10,850 nt of DNA, from positions 321-11,170 of the forward strand of contig QAXH01005747.1 in assembly GCA_004335635.1 (NCBI GenBank), given 5' to 3'. Source of the DNA: Chloromonas sp. AAM2. Lineage: Eukaryota > Chlorophyta > Chlorophyceae > Chlamydomonadales > Chlamydomonadaceae. This document shows, piece after piece, positions 1-7,755 of this stretch. The position numbers were made by a program, and so were the translations under genes. Below the pieces are notes generated by a model, which made no database searches, was not told the DNA's origin, and was given only the letters and a program-made list of their open reading frames with translations. Each line of letters opens with the position of its first letter. Position 1 is the first letter of the stretch.

Positions 1-144
1 CTGACCCAGTCCATAAGAACAGCGTGACAACATCACAGGACCTCTATACACACCACAAACACACAGGTTCCAGTGTCAGTCCCAAAATTGTCCCAGAACT
101 GGCAAACTTCTTTTTTTTTGCCACCAACGTCGAGCTCGATGGCA

Positions 145-320
145 GACGAGAAAGCCAGGGTGGAGGTCGTGTCAAGCGTCTTGGTGGCGTCGGTGTCAGG
201 TGTCAGCGTGGTAATATTGGGCTCGATCACCACGCTGGCACCTGACACCGACGCCACTGATTATGCCGCTTGACACACAATTAAGACGCTTGACACGACG
301 CCCACCCTGGCTTCCTCGTC
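145..320. repeat. Long imperfect inverted repeat with a 24-nt insertion in the right arm
   Basis: The left arm, about 145-212, runs GACGAG..AAGCCAGGGTGG..CGTGTCAAGCGTCTT..GGCGTCGGTGTCAGGTG. The right arm, about 229-320, is its reverse complement with few mismatches. The loop is about 16 nt and contains AATATTGGG. The right arm carries 24 extra nt at about 260-283, including a second copy of CGCTTGACAC. Read outward, both arms encode the same Ser/Thr-rich peptide: KTLDTTSTLAFSS on minus, KTLDTTPTLASSS on plus. It may be a MITE-like element or an inverted duplication of a gene fragment. Confidence 0.85.
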
Positions 321-609
321 TACCATACCAAGAGAGTACCCCCCTGAACCAATCGATCAACAAGTGCCCGTTCAACTGGAGGCGACTGACGCACTACCAG
401 CCCAGACCACCGCCCCAGCTGAGCATCTACTGAACAGTTGCCCTTCCTCCAATGCGGGTATCATCATCGCCATCACCGTCGTCATCTTCATCGTCATCAT
501 TAACAATTCTATGCAGTTGCGCGCGGTGCAGCAGAGCAACGGAAGAACCTTGGCTCAACCCACGGTTCCAACGCAAGTCCAACCGATCCAGGCGCTCAGC
601 AGCAGCTGA
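274..609 (+). pseudogene. Open frame with S/T/P-rich part and one hydrophobic segment; possible exon or gene relic
   Basis: The plus-strand frame is open from just after a TGA at 271-273 to TGA at 607-609. It reads as a Thr/Ser/Pro-rich part (including LPAQTTAPAEHLL), then the hydrophobic stretch AGIIIAITVVIFIVII, then a short polar tail. That order resembles the end of a type I membrane protein. However, there is no ATG before the hydrophobic segment, and that segment is encoded by an ATC/GTC-rich low-complexity run. The same frame is open upstream of the 271-273 stop, which lies in the 24-nt insertion of the inverted repeat. I cannot name a family. It could be a final exon, a broken gene, or chance. 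Confidence 0.2.
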
Positions 610-649
610 GGATTCACCTGCCAGTGTGGACTCACCTGCCAAAGACTCA
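609..649 (+). repeat. Degenerate 18-bp direct repeat (GGATTCACCTGCCA / GGACTCACCTGCCA)
   Basis: GGATTCACCTGCCA at about 610-623 recurs as GGACTCACCTGCCA at about 628-641, one mismatch, 18 bp apart. In one frame it encodes repeated DSPA. No function can be inferred. Confidence 0.7.
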
Positions 650-1084
650 GGTGCGTGTATTCACCACTTCCTCATCCAGTCTCCCTGAATTGTGCAGCCT
701 GGCTTGTGTGGGCGTTGCCCATATAACTATGCAGATCACACTCACACGGTTAGGGGAAAGCAAGCCCGTCCAACGAGCATGTGAAGGAAAGTATGATGAC
801 ACAGATAGTAGTGGTGGCGGGTGGCCCTCTCCTGATGTGAACCGGCATACGCATGGGCATACGTATGTATCTGCAGCCGTTGCCTCTCCTTTGTGCTGAC
901 AAACAACTCTCATGTTGTGTTGTGTACATGCAGATAACCATGCGAAGGCCGCTCCGACTGGCATCGTGGGTCTGGCTTTCAATGGAATCGCCACCGCATA
1001 CTGCATAACTGGAGCAGTTCTAGGCATAACCCACGGTGTCTGGGACCAAATATGGTGCCCCGTCGTGCGTATTGTCTTGTACAA
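650..1084. other. Non-genic stretch, no supported gene
   Basis: Open frames on both strands here lack ATG starts, splice-supported extensions or recognisable domains. The tandem word GGCATACG appears twice near 843-861. Nothing else stands out. Confidence 0.5.
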
Positions 1085-1232
1085 AAAGGCATGATATGAC
1101 CTTGGTATTGCATTTGTATACGTTGGAATGGAGGTTAGGGCGGTTAGGAAACGGCTAGGACACGGCCTAACCAAGCCGGCTAACTGCTAAGGCCTGACCA
1201 GCTGGCCTAACAAGCTAACCGTGCTAACCAAT
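1085..1232. repeat. Degenerate GGTTAG / CTAACC inverted repeat block, copy 1
   Basis: After a leader ending ATACGTTGGAATGGAGG, GGTTAG units occur at 1133 and 1142 and GGCTAG at 1153. These are followed by reverse-complement units around 1166, 1180, 1206, 1215 and 1224. The block is therefore self-complementary as a whole, with a rough 9-14 bp unit spacing. It shares leader and unit sequence with the block at 1320-1530. Confidence 0.75.
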
Positions 1233-1319
1233 ACTTTTACAAACATGCCGATTCTGCTTGTTCTAGCATGGCATACACTCCGCTTGATGCCCACATGCAT
1301 GGTATATCACACTGTTTGA

Positions 1320-1530
1320 AGATGGTCAAGTTACGGCATACATTACGTCGGAATGTAGGAGGGGTTGGGCGCCGGTTAGAAATCATGGTTAGGGGCCGAT
1401 TAGTCGCCTGGTTAGGGGGGCGTTCACCTATTGAGACTAACCGTCTAACCACCGCTCCTTCTAACCGTAGCCCTTCAACCATCTAACCGTGCGCTCAACC
1501 ATACTAGCCTAACCAGCCCTTCTAACCGGC
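1320..1530. repeat. Degenerate GGTTAG / CTAACC inverted repeat block, copy 2
   Basis: A leader reading TTACGTCGGAATGTAGGAGG resembles that of copy 1. GGTTAG-like units lie at 1363, 1374, 1387, 1398 and 1410, about 12 bp apart. CTAACC-like units follow at 1437, 1445, 1461, 1475, 1483, 1495, 1509 and 1522. The orientation switches near 1420-1436, so the block could fold into one long irregular stem. The motif resembles telomere repeats only loosely and is not a chlorophyte TTTTAGGG array. Confidence 0.8.
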
Positions 1531-2087
1531 CTAGCTGGCTAATTCGCTGCGTTGCTTGTTGCTGCTTGCTGGCTTGGGGTTGTCACGCTTGCTAGCTGCT
1601 TGCTCTCAGCGTGCATGACGGGTCCACAGTAAACAATCTACTTGTACCAGTATCAGTGCCTGATCGTTGCATTGTCACTCCAGTTGTACGTTTGAGTGGG
1701 GTCCACTAATTTTTGCAGACCTTCTCGTCCGACTCCTGTTGATCATACTGGTTGACCACCGCAGTAAAAACAAGTATGAAGATGGGGAGCATTACAATGA
1801 AGACGAGCATGACGTGCATGTCCTTTGAAAGATGTGTGTGGACTTTGGGAAACTGACTAGAATCACAGTGCAAAATCGTGTACCCCTCTCGCGCACTGAT
1901 GACGCATGGCCAAGTACACAAGGTTCACTTCTGTGGACGTCCAGCAGAGCTATCTCAGGTGTTGAACCCAGAGGAGGACAGGGGTACCATGTGAGTACCA
2001 AGACGAGCGCACTGTTTACATGTCAGTGACAAGCAACCAATCAAAACACACACAAACAAGGGTTCACTGGGCCGCCCAGCCCAGAAC
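1531..2087. other. Non-genic stretch
   Basis: GCTTGCTG-type low-complexity words lie near 1553-1605. A minus-strand open frame ending at 1706 contains a hydrophobic segment, but no supporting context was found. The candidate TGTAA signal for the minus-strand transaldolase lies at 2016-2020. Confidence 0.5.
2016..2020 (-). terminator. Candidate TGTAA polyadenylation signal for the transaldolase
   Basis: Chlorophyte genes commonly use TGTAA about 10-20 nt upstream of the cleavage site. On the minus strand one TGTAA overlaps the stop codon itself (2715-2711), which seems too early. The next I find downstream is here, which would give a 3' UTR of about 700 nt, plausible for green algae. This rests only on the pentamer. 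Confidence 0.25.
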
Positions 2088-2107
2088 GGATGGCACATTA
2101 GCCATCC
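2088..2107. repeat. Hairpin GGATGGC / GCCATCC
   Basis: GGATGGC at 2088-2094 and its exact reverse complement GCCATCC at 2101-2107 are separated by ACATTA. The right arm is also the start of the tandem repeat that follows. Confidence 0.85.
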
Positions 2108-2140
2108 TTTGTGCCATTAGCCATCCTTTGCCATCCTTTG
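2097..2140. repeat. Tandem repeat of (ATTAG)CCATCCTTTG
   Basis: ATTAGCCATCCTTTGTGCC at 2097-2115 is followed by ATTAGCCATCCTTTG at 2116-2130 and CCATCCTTTG at 2131-2140. Copies shorten by loss of the ends, as expected of slippage or unequal exchange. Confidence 0.9.
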
Positions 2141-2141
2141 C

Positions 2142-2168
2142 TAACACACGGCTGGCACATGTGTGTTA
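2142..2168. repeat. Hairpin TAACACAC / GTGTGTTA
   Basis: TAACACAC at 2142-2149 and GTGTGTTA at 2161-2168 form perfect 8-bp arms around an 11-nt loop. It closes the repeat cluster that begins at 2088. Confidence 0.85.
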
Positions 2169-2710
2169 AGACAGCGGAACAGCCTGTACAAACTCGCTTG
2201 GCAAGAGCGTCTCCAGATTATTGATGGCATACACTATCAAAGAAATCTGTACAGCAAAGAAATACGAAGGCAAGCAAGTAGACACGCAAGCGGCTAGGTT
2301 ACCGAGCGACAATCTGTAACCGTCCAAAGGCGGGCAAACAACATTATAAGAAAGTTTCTACACGTGCACGACCATATATGCGAATTGGGCCATACATGCG
2401 AGTTGGACATGCGCCCCCCTTTCTTTCTCTGCCTTATCCATATCCAGCACATGTCCATATGCACATGATGAATATACAAGGCATTACTCTGCTGCAGGTT
2501 AGCAGGCGGCAGTGCAGAGCTTTGCTGCTTTTTGACACGACAATGCTTATTCGTTGGCTTTGACGGTGCAGCTTCTGTGTGACGTCCTTCTGCGTTTCAT
2601 TGCCCGGCGTTTTCTGCTTGTTGAGCCTGGTACCTGCTTACGTAGCTCAGCTTGTGCTGGCTGTGATTGCACAGTATGGGCGAGACGGCACATGCCTACA
2701 TGGGGGTCTT
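2169..2710 (-). other. Probable transaldolase 3' UTR or downstream spacer
   Basis: No gene is supported. The stretch lies directly downstream of the transaldolase stop and upstream of the next minus-strand TGTAA (2016-2020), so much of it may be 3' UTR. No repeat or RNA fold was recognised. Confidence 0.4.
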
Positions 2711-5700
2711 TTACATGGTCTCTGCTGCCTGGGCCAGAAGCACCTCCAGCTTGCGCTGGTCCACGCTGAACCCCTCGATCCCCTGAGCCAGCTTCTCCAC
2801 AGCCATCTGCAAATCACAACGAACAAGGTGAGGAGGAACTCGAAATGTCAGGAACGTGTACATACATGCCACTTGAGTTGTCATTGGGAAGAGTAAGGAA
2901 CTCAGCGTATCTTTTTAGTCATCAACATGTGCGTGAGTCAGTAGTGACAGAACAGCACGCGACGCGTTGCCCGACCACGAGAGCAGGTCAACGATTTAAC
3001 CTTGTAAAAACTGACTGTGGGCCCCTCAGGAAACAGAGTGCAGACAGATTGACTTGCTAAGCATGACTGTGTGCATAAGACGGCTCGCAACAACTGGGCA
3101 TGCAACTCTTAACAACACTCCTGCACAGCTGCAGATGGCCCCAACGTGCAGAATGCATGGCAGGAGTTGCCAGAGCAGCACGCACCAGGTCTGCGTTGTG
3201 CATGGCGTCAAACGTTGCCTTGTTGATGTCCACGCGTGCCATGGAGGGGTCGCGCATTGAGGGGCTCAGGCGTCGGGGCAGGGGCGCAGTGCTGTGCTCA
3301 AGCTCGGCCAACAGCTGAGGGGAGATAGTGATGTTGTCGCACCTGCGTACATAGCAGCATTTGAAACATGAGCACTTATACGAGGGATGTTGCAGCACTG
3401 CCAGAGCACATGAAACAAAAGTCGAGGACATAGAACCACTTGCAAGATGTCTGCGATTTCGTTTCAACTGTAAATTAGATGATGTGATACAGTGATGCGC
3501 AGTGTCTGTCAGATATGATATACGTACAGTGCTGCAAGTCTGTGTTTGTGCTGCCTGGTGCCCTCACCCTGCGATCTCCCTGATCTCCCCCACGTTGCGG
3601 AACGATGCCGCCATTACAATGGTCTTGTAGGCCTGAGTCTTGTAGTACCTGAGAAGCGCGAATCCAGACAGCATCAGGTCAGCAACCAGCCAAATCAAAT
3701 GCAGGGCTGATGGCTATGGCGAACACAGGACACGAGCCTGGTAGCTGTGCTTGCACGAGCAGAGTGCGCACAAGGTACTGCCTGATGCTGTACGTTGACA
3801 GGGTATGGCAGAAACCGACCTAGTGCTACTCACGTGTAGATCTTCTTGACGGACAGCACTCCCGGGTCCTGCGAGGCGTACCAAGGAAGGCATGCGGCAA
3901 TTATCAATGCGGCTATGGTCGTAAGCTCTCTGAACATTACGTGGGCTTGGTTACAGTGGCAATCGTTACTGCGGCAATCCTGGCAGATAACCCCAGCACT
4001 GTAGAGCTCCCATGCCACCTCTGTCATCAAGCATGCAAAAGTTGAGCAATGCAATGAAGCATGCCTGGCTGAATCGGCCCAGGCTCGGCTGAGGCGACAT
4101 CCCCTATCCCCACTGACCTCCTCTGGTGCGAAGTCACGCCCCTCCTTTGCCTTGTACCAGTCCATGATGCGGCCCACAAAGGGAGAGATCAGCGCTGCAC
4201 CAGCGTCTGCACACGCCGCTGCCTGCATCAGAGCAACGCCGGGAATGTGTTTGCCATGCAACACTGGTGGGCACGTGATGGGACAGAAAAGGTACAGTAG
4301 TGGCAATGATAGCCAAGAGCGACCATGATACCTACCACAAAATAGTCCTCTATGAATTGACCCAAAAAAGGACCCCAAAATGCCAATATTCCAAACACAC
4401 TCTCATTGTTGGAATGTGCAAGGCCATTGATCCCCGACCTGGTGTGTCCGGGCCCGCACCTGAGCGAAGGAGAACAGCAGCGTCATGTTTGTGTCGATGC
4501 CCTCCTTCTGCAGGCGCCTGCACGCCTCAATGCCCTCCCAGCTGCTGGCGATTTTGATGTAAACGCGCCTGCAGCAAAGGGGGGGACGAGCAACCGTGGT
4601 ACGTGTCAGACTGTTATGCTGACTGCGCCAACTCGCCGGAGACACTGGCAATGCCTGATATAGTTAGCTGAACTATCATGGGCGGTAGCAGTGCTTGGTT
4701 TGGGCAAGCAGGCCAAAACAATTACCGGAGATCAATATCTACGGTCATATCCAAGGAATCGCGAGAACAAAACAATACCGGAGAAACACCTTCAGGTCTA
4801 AAAGATCGGTTTCTTTCATTTTGCCGGTTTCTGTTGGCTGTTGGCGGTTTCCACACCTTTCAAGCACATAAAGAGCCCCGCTGATTGACAGCTTGCGCGT
4901 TCGGTGCCAAGCAACCTACTTGCTGGCACGCTGGCTGTTGCTGAGACGTGAGAATTGTGATTTGATCACGGGCTGATGTGTGATCAAATGACACTAGCAG
5001 AGTGGCTTGGGCGAATGGCAAATGGCACTGTCGCAGCTGTTGCACCAGGAATTGCCAGTGTCTGTGGCAGGCACTGCATGTGGGCGTTGGCGTTGCAGCA
5101 TGTTGGTCGTATCCGAGCTTGGCTTGACCACCTACCGCAGCGGTGTTTCGTTTAGCCAGAGATCAGAGATAATCAGAAGTATGGAAATAAAATCAATCAA
5201 TTTTGGCCCTAAACCGGAGATACTTGCCCATATTGGTGGGCTCTGGAGATAACTGAGCTGCAGTATCAAATAACAGTCATGCCATGACGATGAACTCACT
5301 TGGCATCCACTCCCTTCTTGCTGTACAGGTCCAGCAGCCTCAGCGCCTTATCGTAGGTGGCAGTGCTGTTGAACGACAGGTGCGCATCCACCTGGGGACA
5401 GGGCAACAACAGCACCGGGTAACTGCAGGCCTCATAACTGATTAGGGCAGCAGTGGTGTAATACTTCAGGCCACCATGCGAGTGCCATGGGGAGCAGCAT
5501 ACGGTGCACTAATAATGCATCAGGGCCCGACCTCTGTTAACGGCAGGTCGCTATTTTGTGCACAAAGAAGTGTACTAATACACCAGGTGGTGTTTGGCCT
5601 GGGTCTCACCTCTGTGGACACTCTTCCTGGCACAATCTTGAGCATGTCTGCACCGATGTTGACCGCCAACACATCCGCCACCTCTGCAGTTAATCCAAGG

Positions 5701-7009
5701 CACGCCAAGATGCAAAGTCGACATTGCAGCCACGAGTTGGAAATGACAATGTTGGCGAGTACGTGCATGTGTGTGATGAGTTGTGTGATGAACGTCTCTC
5801 GCTGCCGTCGATATTGTGACGAGCGCATCTGCTCAGGGCAGGCTTAGGTTGCAGCCACAATGTCCCAGCAGCTACATGTGTGCAGCAGCTACAATGGTCA
5901 ACTTGCGGTCATGTGGAGCGTGCATCTTACATATGTGAATGATGCTTACGATGAGATTGCAGCCACGTGTGAGTCATGATAGTGTGAAAGGTGCATTTCA
6001 CTTTATAGGGTGCATCTGCACGGCTGTGTGACCAAGTGCCTCACCTGCATACGGCCGGCTGGGATCTGCCGGGTTGGAGCGTGACTTGAGCGCCTCCACC
6101 AGCAGGTGCTTGTACTCAGGTGCCTGCACGGCTTTGAGCACAAGCCTGCGCAACACAACAACAACGACACACAAACTGCCAGGACATGACGTAACCAGGA
6201 AGGCGTGATGCTCTGTAAACCTGCGTCATTCTCATAGATAGGGGTCTTCTGCTCTCTTGCTAAAGATGAGCAACTGGACTGCCTCGAGCACCAGGCTGCA
6301 CAACACAGCAACACAAACATACGGCAGGACAATGAAGAGACTGACGTGAAGATCAGCAACTGGAAGATCAGCAACTGAACTCACGAAGGATTGGTGGTGC
6401 AGTCTTGTGGCTTGTACAGCTTCACCAAGGCTGGATCGCCTGTGTCAGCAACCACCACGGACATGCTGCAAAGGCAGAATAATTTGCAAAGTTCTAATTT
6501 GATCACTTCAGGATAGTGTGGCAGTCACAAGTAAACACGCCATAGACCTTCCCTATACATGCGAGGCAAGATCAAGCCCGTGTACGTAGAACATCATGAT
6601 GAATCCCCCAACGTTAACACAGTTACCAAGTCAGTATTGTTGCTAGCACATTGCGATGCACAACATTGGCACATCGTTAACCTGTGAGAACTCTTTGTGA
6701 CTTTTTGAATGTTCGGTGCCACGTCATCTGAAGAAGCAAGCCGCGTCACCAACTTCTAGGGTTTGTCACCTTTTAGCGCAGCACTCACCTCTTCAGCGTC
6801 TCAAGTTGGTTCTTGAACTGCATGGGCGCTTCCACATCCCTGCGACTCGCTGATTCCACGACATTGCAAGCGACCCTGCGCGTCCCTGCGCGATTGCTCG
6901 GCTTCACCAGCGGCGCTTGAAGAGGCAAGGACGCCAGCATCGCGCACGACTGTCGCTTGAGAACTGTAAAATCAGGCCTACGGAGCGCGTGAGTATGTTG
7001 GGCGAGCAT
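2711..7009 (-). CDS. TAL: Transaldolase, probably plastid-targeted, 11 exons
   Basis: Transfers a dihydroxyacetone unit between sugar phosphates in the non-oxidative pentose phosphate pathway. Exons, 5' to 3' on the minus strand: 7009-6789, 6465-6385, 6145-6045, 5683-5610, 5391-5300, 4568-4460, 4222-4118, 3868-3834, 3648-3568, 3342-3186, 2806-2711. All junctions are GT-AG and phases agree, giving 383 residues with TAA at 2713-2711. By recalled similarity to E. coli TalB (317 residues), the key positions are present: D81 (VVADTGD), N99 (TTNPS), E159 (RVSTEVDA), Schiff-base lysine K195 (YIKIASSW), N217 ([10 protein letters not shown]), S239 and R244 ([13 protein letters not shown]), S288 and R290 (AASFRN). 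The N-terminus looks like a transit peptide. A second in-frame Met at 6940 starts a segment free of acidic residues ending near [10 protein letters not shown] and may be the true start (360 residues). An in-frame TGA directly precedes 7009. A third Met at 6823 would give a cytosolic-length form. Function is near certain; start and compartment are inferred. Confidence 0.95.
2807..3185 (-). other. Intron 10 of the transaldolase, 379 nt
   Basis: The donor is GTGCGT after NADL and the acceptor is TTTGCAG before MAVEKL, both in phase 0. I see no repeat, RNA gene or second coding region in it. Confidence 0.85.
3834..3868 (-). other. TAL: 35-nt micro-exon (exon 8) of the transaldolase
   Basis: This exon encodes [11 protein letters not shown] plus two bases of the next codon, between a CGCAG acceptor and a GTGAGT donor. 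It matches the conserved segment after the FAPEE motif, where E. coli TalB has DPGVVSVSEIY. It is the shortest exon of the gene and joins in phase with both neighbours. Gene finders often miss exons this small, which would delete part of a conserved loop. Confidence 0.9.
4569..5299 (-). other. Intron 5 of the transaldolase, 731 nt, the longest in the gene
   Basis: No coding similarity was recognised in this intron. It contains a perfect 10-bp inverted repeat (4960-4989). CGGTTTC occurs three times between about 4806 and 4853, and the short element CCGGAGA recurs near 4725, 4778 and 5213. It is flanked by the well-supported exons 5 and 6. Confidence 0.85.
4960..4989. repeat. Perfect inverted repeat with 10-bp arms
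   Basis: ATTTGATCAC at 4960-4969 is followed by a 10-nt spacer and its exact reverse complement GTGATCAAAT at 4980-4989. It lies within transaldolase intron 5. It could fold as a stem in RNA or single-stranded DNA, or be a dyad binding site; no function can be assigned. Confidence 0.9.
5684..6044 (-). other. Intron 3 of the transaldolase, 361 nt
   Basis: This separates the exon ending [10 protein letters not shown] from the one starting [10 protein letters not shown]; the split codon (G plus AG) encodes E135. The plus strand has repeated CAGCAGCTACA-like words near 5868-5895. I see nothing else in it. Confidence 0.85.
6225..6350 (-). pseudogene. Partial diverged copy of transaldolase exon 3 and its acceptor, inside intron 2
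   Basis: On the minus strand a tract ending TGTGTTGTGCAG is followed by codons reading LVLEAVQ. The real exon 3 (6145-6045) has the near-identical tract GTGTTGCGCAG followed by [11 protein letters not shown]. Similarity extends into the intron upstream of each acceptor: plus-strand blocks around 6135-6190 and 6280-6347 share CAACACA-rich sequence, a GGCAGGACA or GCCAGGACA element and GACGT. After LVLEAVQ the copy diverges ([13 protein letters not shown]) and reaches TGA near 6228. Joined to exon 2 (TC plus C) it would be in frame but truncate the protein at about residue 121. It is either a decayed tandem exon duplication or a regulated poison exon; sequence alone cannot separate these. Confidence 0.6.
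6348..6377. repeat. 15-bp perfect tandem repeat next to an intron donor
   Basis: Two identical adjacent copies of GAAGATCAGCAACTG lie at 6348-6362 and 6363-6377. They start one base from the donor of transaldolase intron 2 (6384-6379 on the minus strand). A third copy with two mismatches lies at 6262-6276, inside the exon-3-like copy. Confidence 0.9.
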
Positions 7010-7755
7010 TCAAGGTCCGAAGAAAAATCATCGGTAAAATCACGACAACATCACGTCCGAGATACTCACCGGATCGCCTGCAAACGTGTATCCACACGAA
7101 AGGTCTTGTTTTGAACGAGGCCGTGGTGTTTGTGTGTTTGTAGCTGGTTTGTCCGGCTTTAAGGGCCCAGGCGTCTCACTCCCGTCCACGTGTCCGCCGA
7201 ACGTTGTAAAAGCGACCTTTGACAAGGGTCAAAAGGCGCACTGACCTGGAGGAGATCAGTCACTGCCTCCAAGGCCCGCTGGCAGGGTGCGTTCGCTCAT
7301 CGAGCACAGAGTCTTTCAGTCAGCTGTGAGGTACCATTTCAGCGGTAGACAATGAGAAGTGTCAGACAATGTGAAGCCCAGTTCTCTGCGTGGCCCATCT
7401 CACCTGCCCAAGCCTCTCAGCAGGCAGGATTCAGGCAGCACTTCGCAAGGCCCTAACCTTAATCTAGCTAGTGCTGGTCTGTAATGCATGCGATCCTTAC
7501 CCTAGGGCAGGTACATCAAACTCAACAAGAATGTAGAGAACAAGGGCCTAACAGGCGCCTACACTCTTGCCTGGCGGATCAGCCAAATTTTAAAATCTGG
7601 GCGGCGTTTCCTGTGCGGTTAGGGTTTTGTGCCAGCTGCGCTGTGCCTGGAGTTTTTGATCTTCGGTACTGAATGAGGATATTGCAAGTGAAGTGCATAG
7701 CGTACGATTAAAAAATTATGACAATCCTGAAGGCCTAGGACCGCAATCAAGCTCA
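7010..7755. promoter_or_regulatory. Intergenic region between divergent genes (putative bidirectional promoter)
   Basis: The transaldolase start and the first candidate ATG of the mTERF gene face away from each other across about 750 bp, so both promoters and both 5' UTRs should lie here. I find no convincing ORF. The region holds a telo-box-like TTAGGGTTT (7619-7627) and a CCCTAACCTTAA stretch near 7451. Transcription starts cannot be placed from sequence. Assignment as promoter follows from gene orientation, not from a recognised core element. Confidence 0.6.
7619..7627 (-). promoter_or_regulatory. Telo-box-like element (AAACCCTAA on the minus strand)
   Basis: TTAGGGTTT on the plus strand is the reverse complement of the plant telo-box AAACCCTAA, an element found near start sites of housekeeping and organelle-biogenesis genes in land plants. 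It lies about 130 bp upstream of the candidate mTERF start. A near match, AAACCCTAG, occurs on the minus strand around 6754-6762 in the first transaldolase intron. The role in algae is inferred. Confidence 0.3.

Noticed and set aside
213..221. TAATATTGG at the top of the 145-320 hairpin as a geminivirus-like rolling-circle origin
   Set aside because: Only seven of nine bases match the TAATATTAC nonanucleotide, there is no replication-protein-like ORF nearby, and the long arms are explained by an inverted duplication.
912..1094. Small plus-strand ORF containing PTGIVGLAFNGIATAYCITGAV
   Set aside because: It has a faint look of a conserved glycine-rich domain segment after a possible GCAG acceptor. 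I could not find matching exons on either side, and the rest does not fit any family I know.
647..1174. 175-codon minus-strand open frame
   Set aside because: It begins at a TTG, has low-complexity Cys/Thr/Pro composition, shows no domain, and runs into the GGTTAG repeat block.
1133..1527. Interstitial telomere array
   Set aside because: Units are GGTTAG-like at irregular spacing and switch orientation, unlike the chlorophyte TTTTAGGG or plant TTTAGGG repeats.
1706..1819. Minus-strand 37-codon ORF with a hydrophobic stretch (MLVFIVMLPIFILVFTAVV)
   Set aside because: A single hydrophobic run in a short ORF with no flanking exons, conservation or promoter evidence is not enough for a gene call.
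6003..6374. 123-codon minus-strand ORF rich in Cys and Leu
   Set aside because: It overlaps transaldolase exon 3 in another frame. Its internally repeated LLCCA-like text only reflects the duplicated acceptor region.
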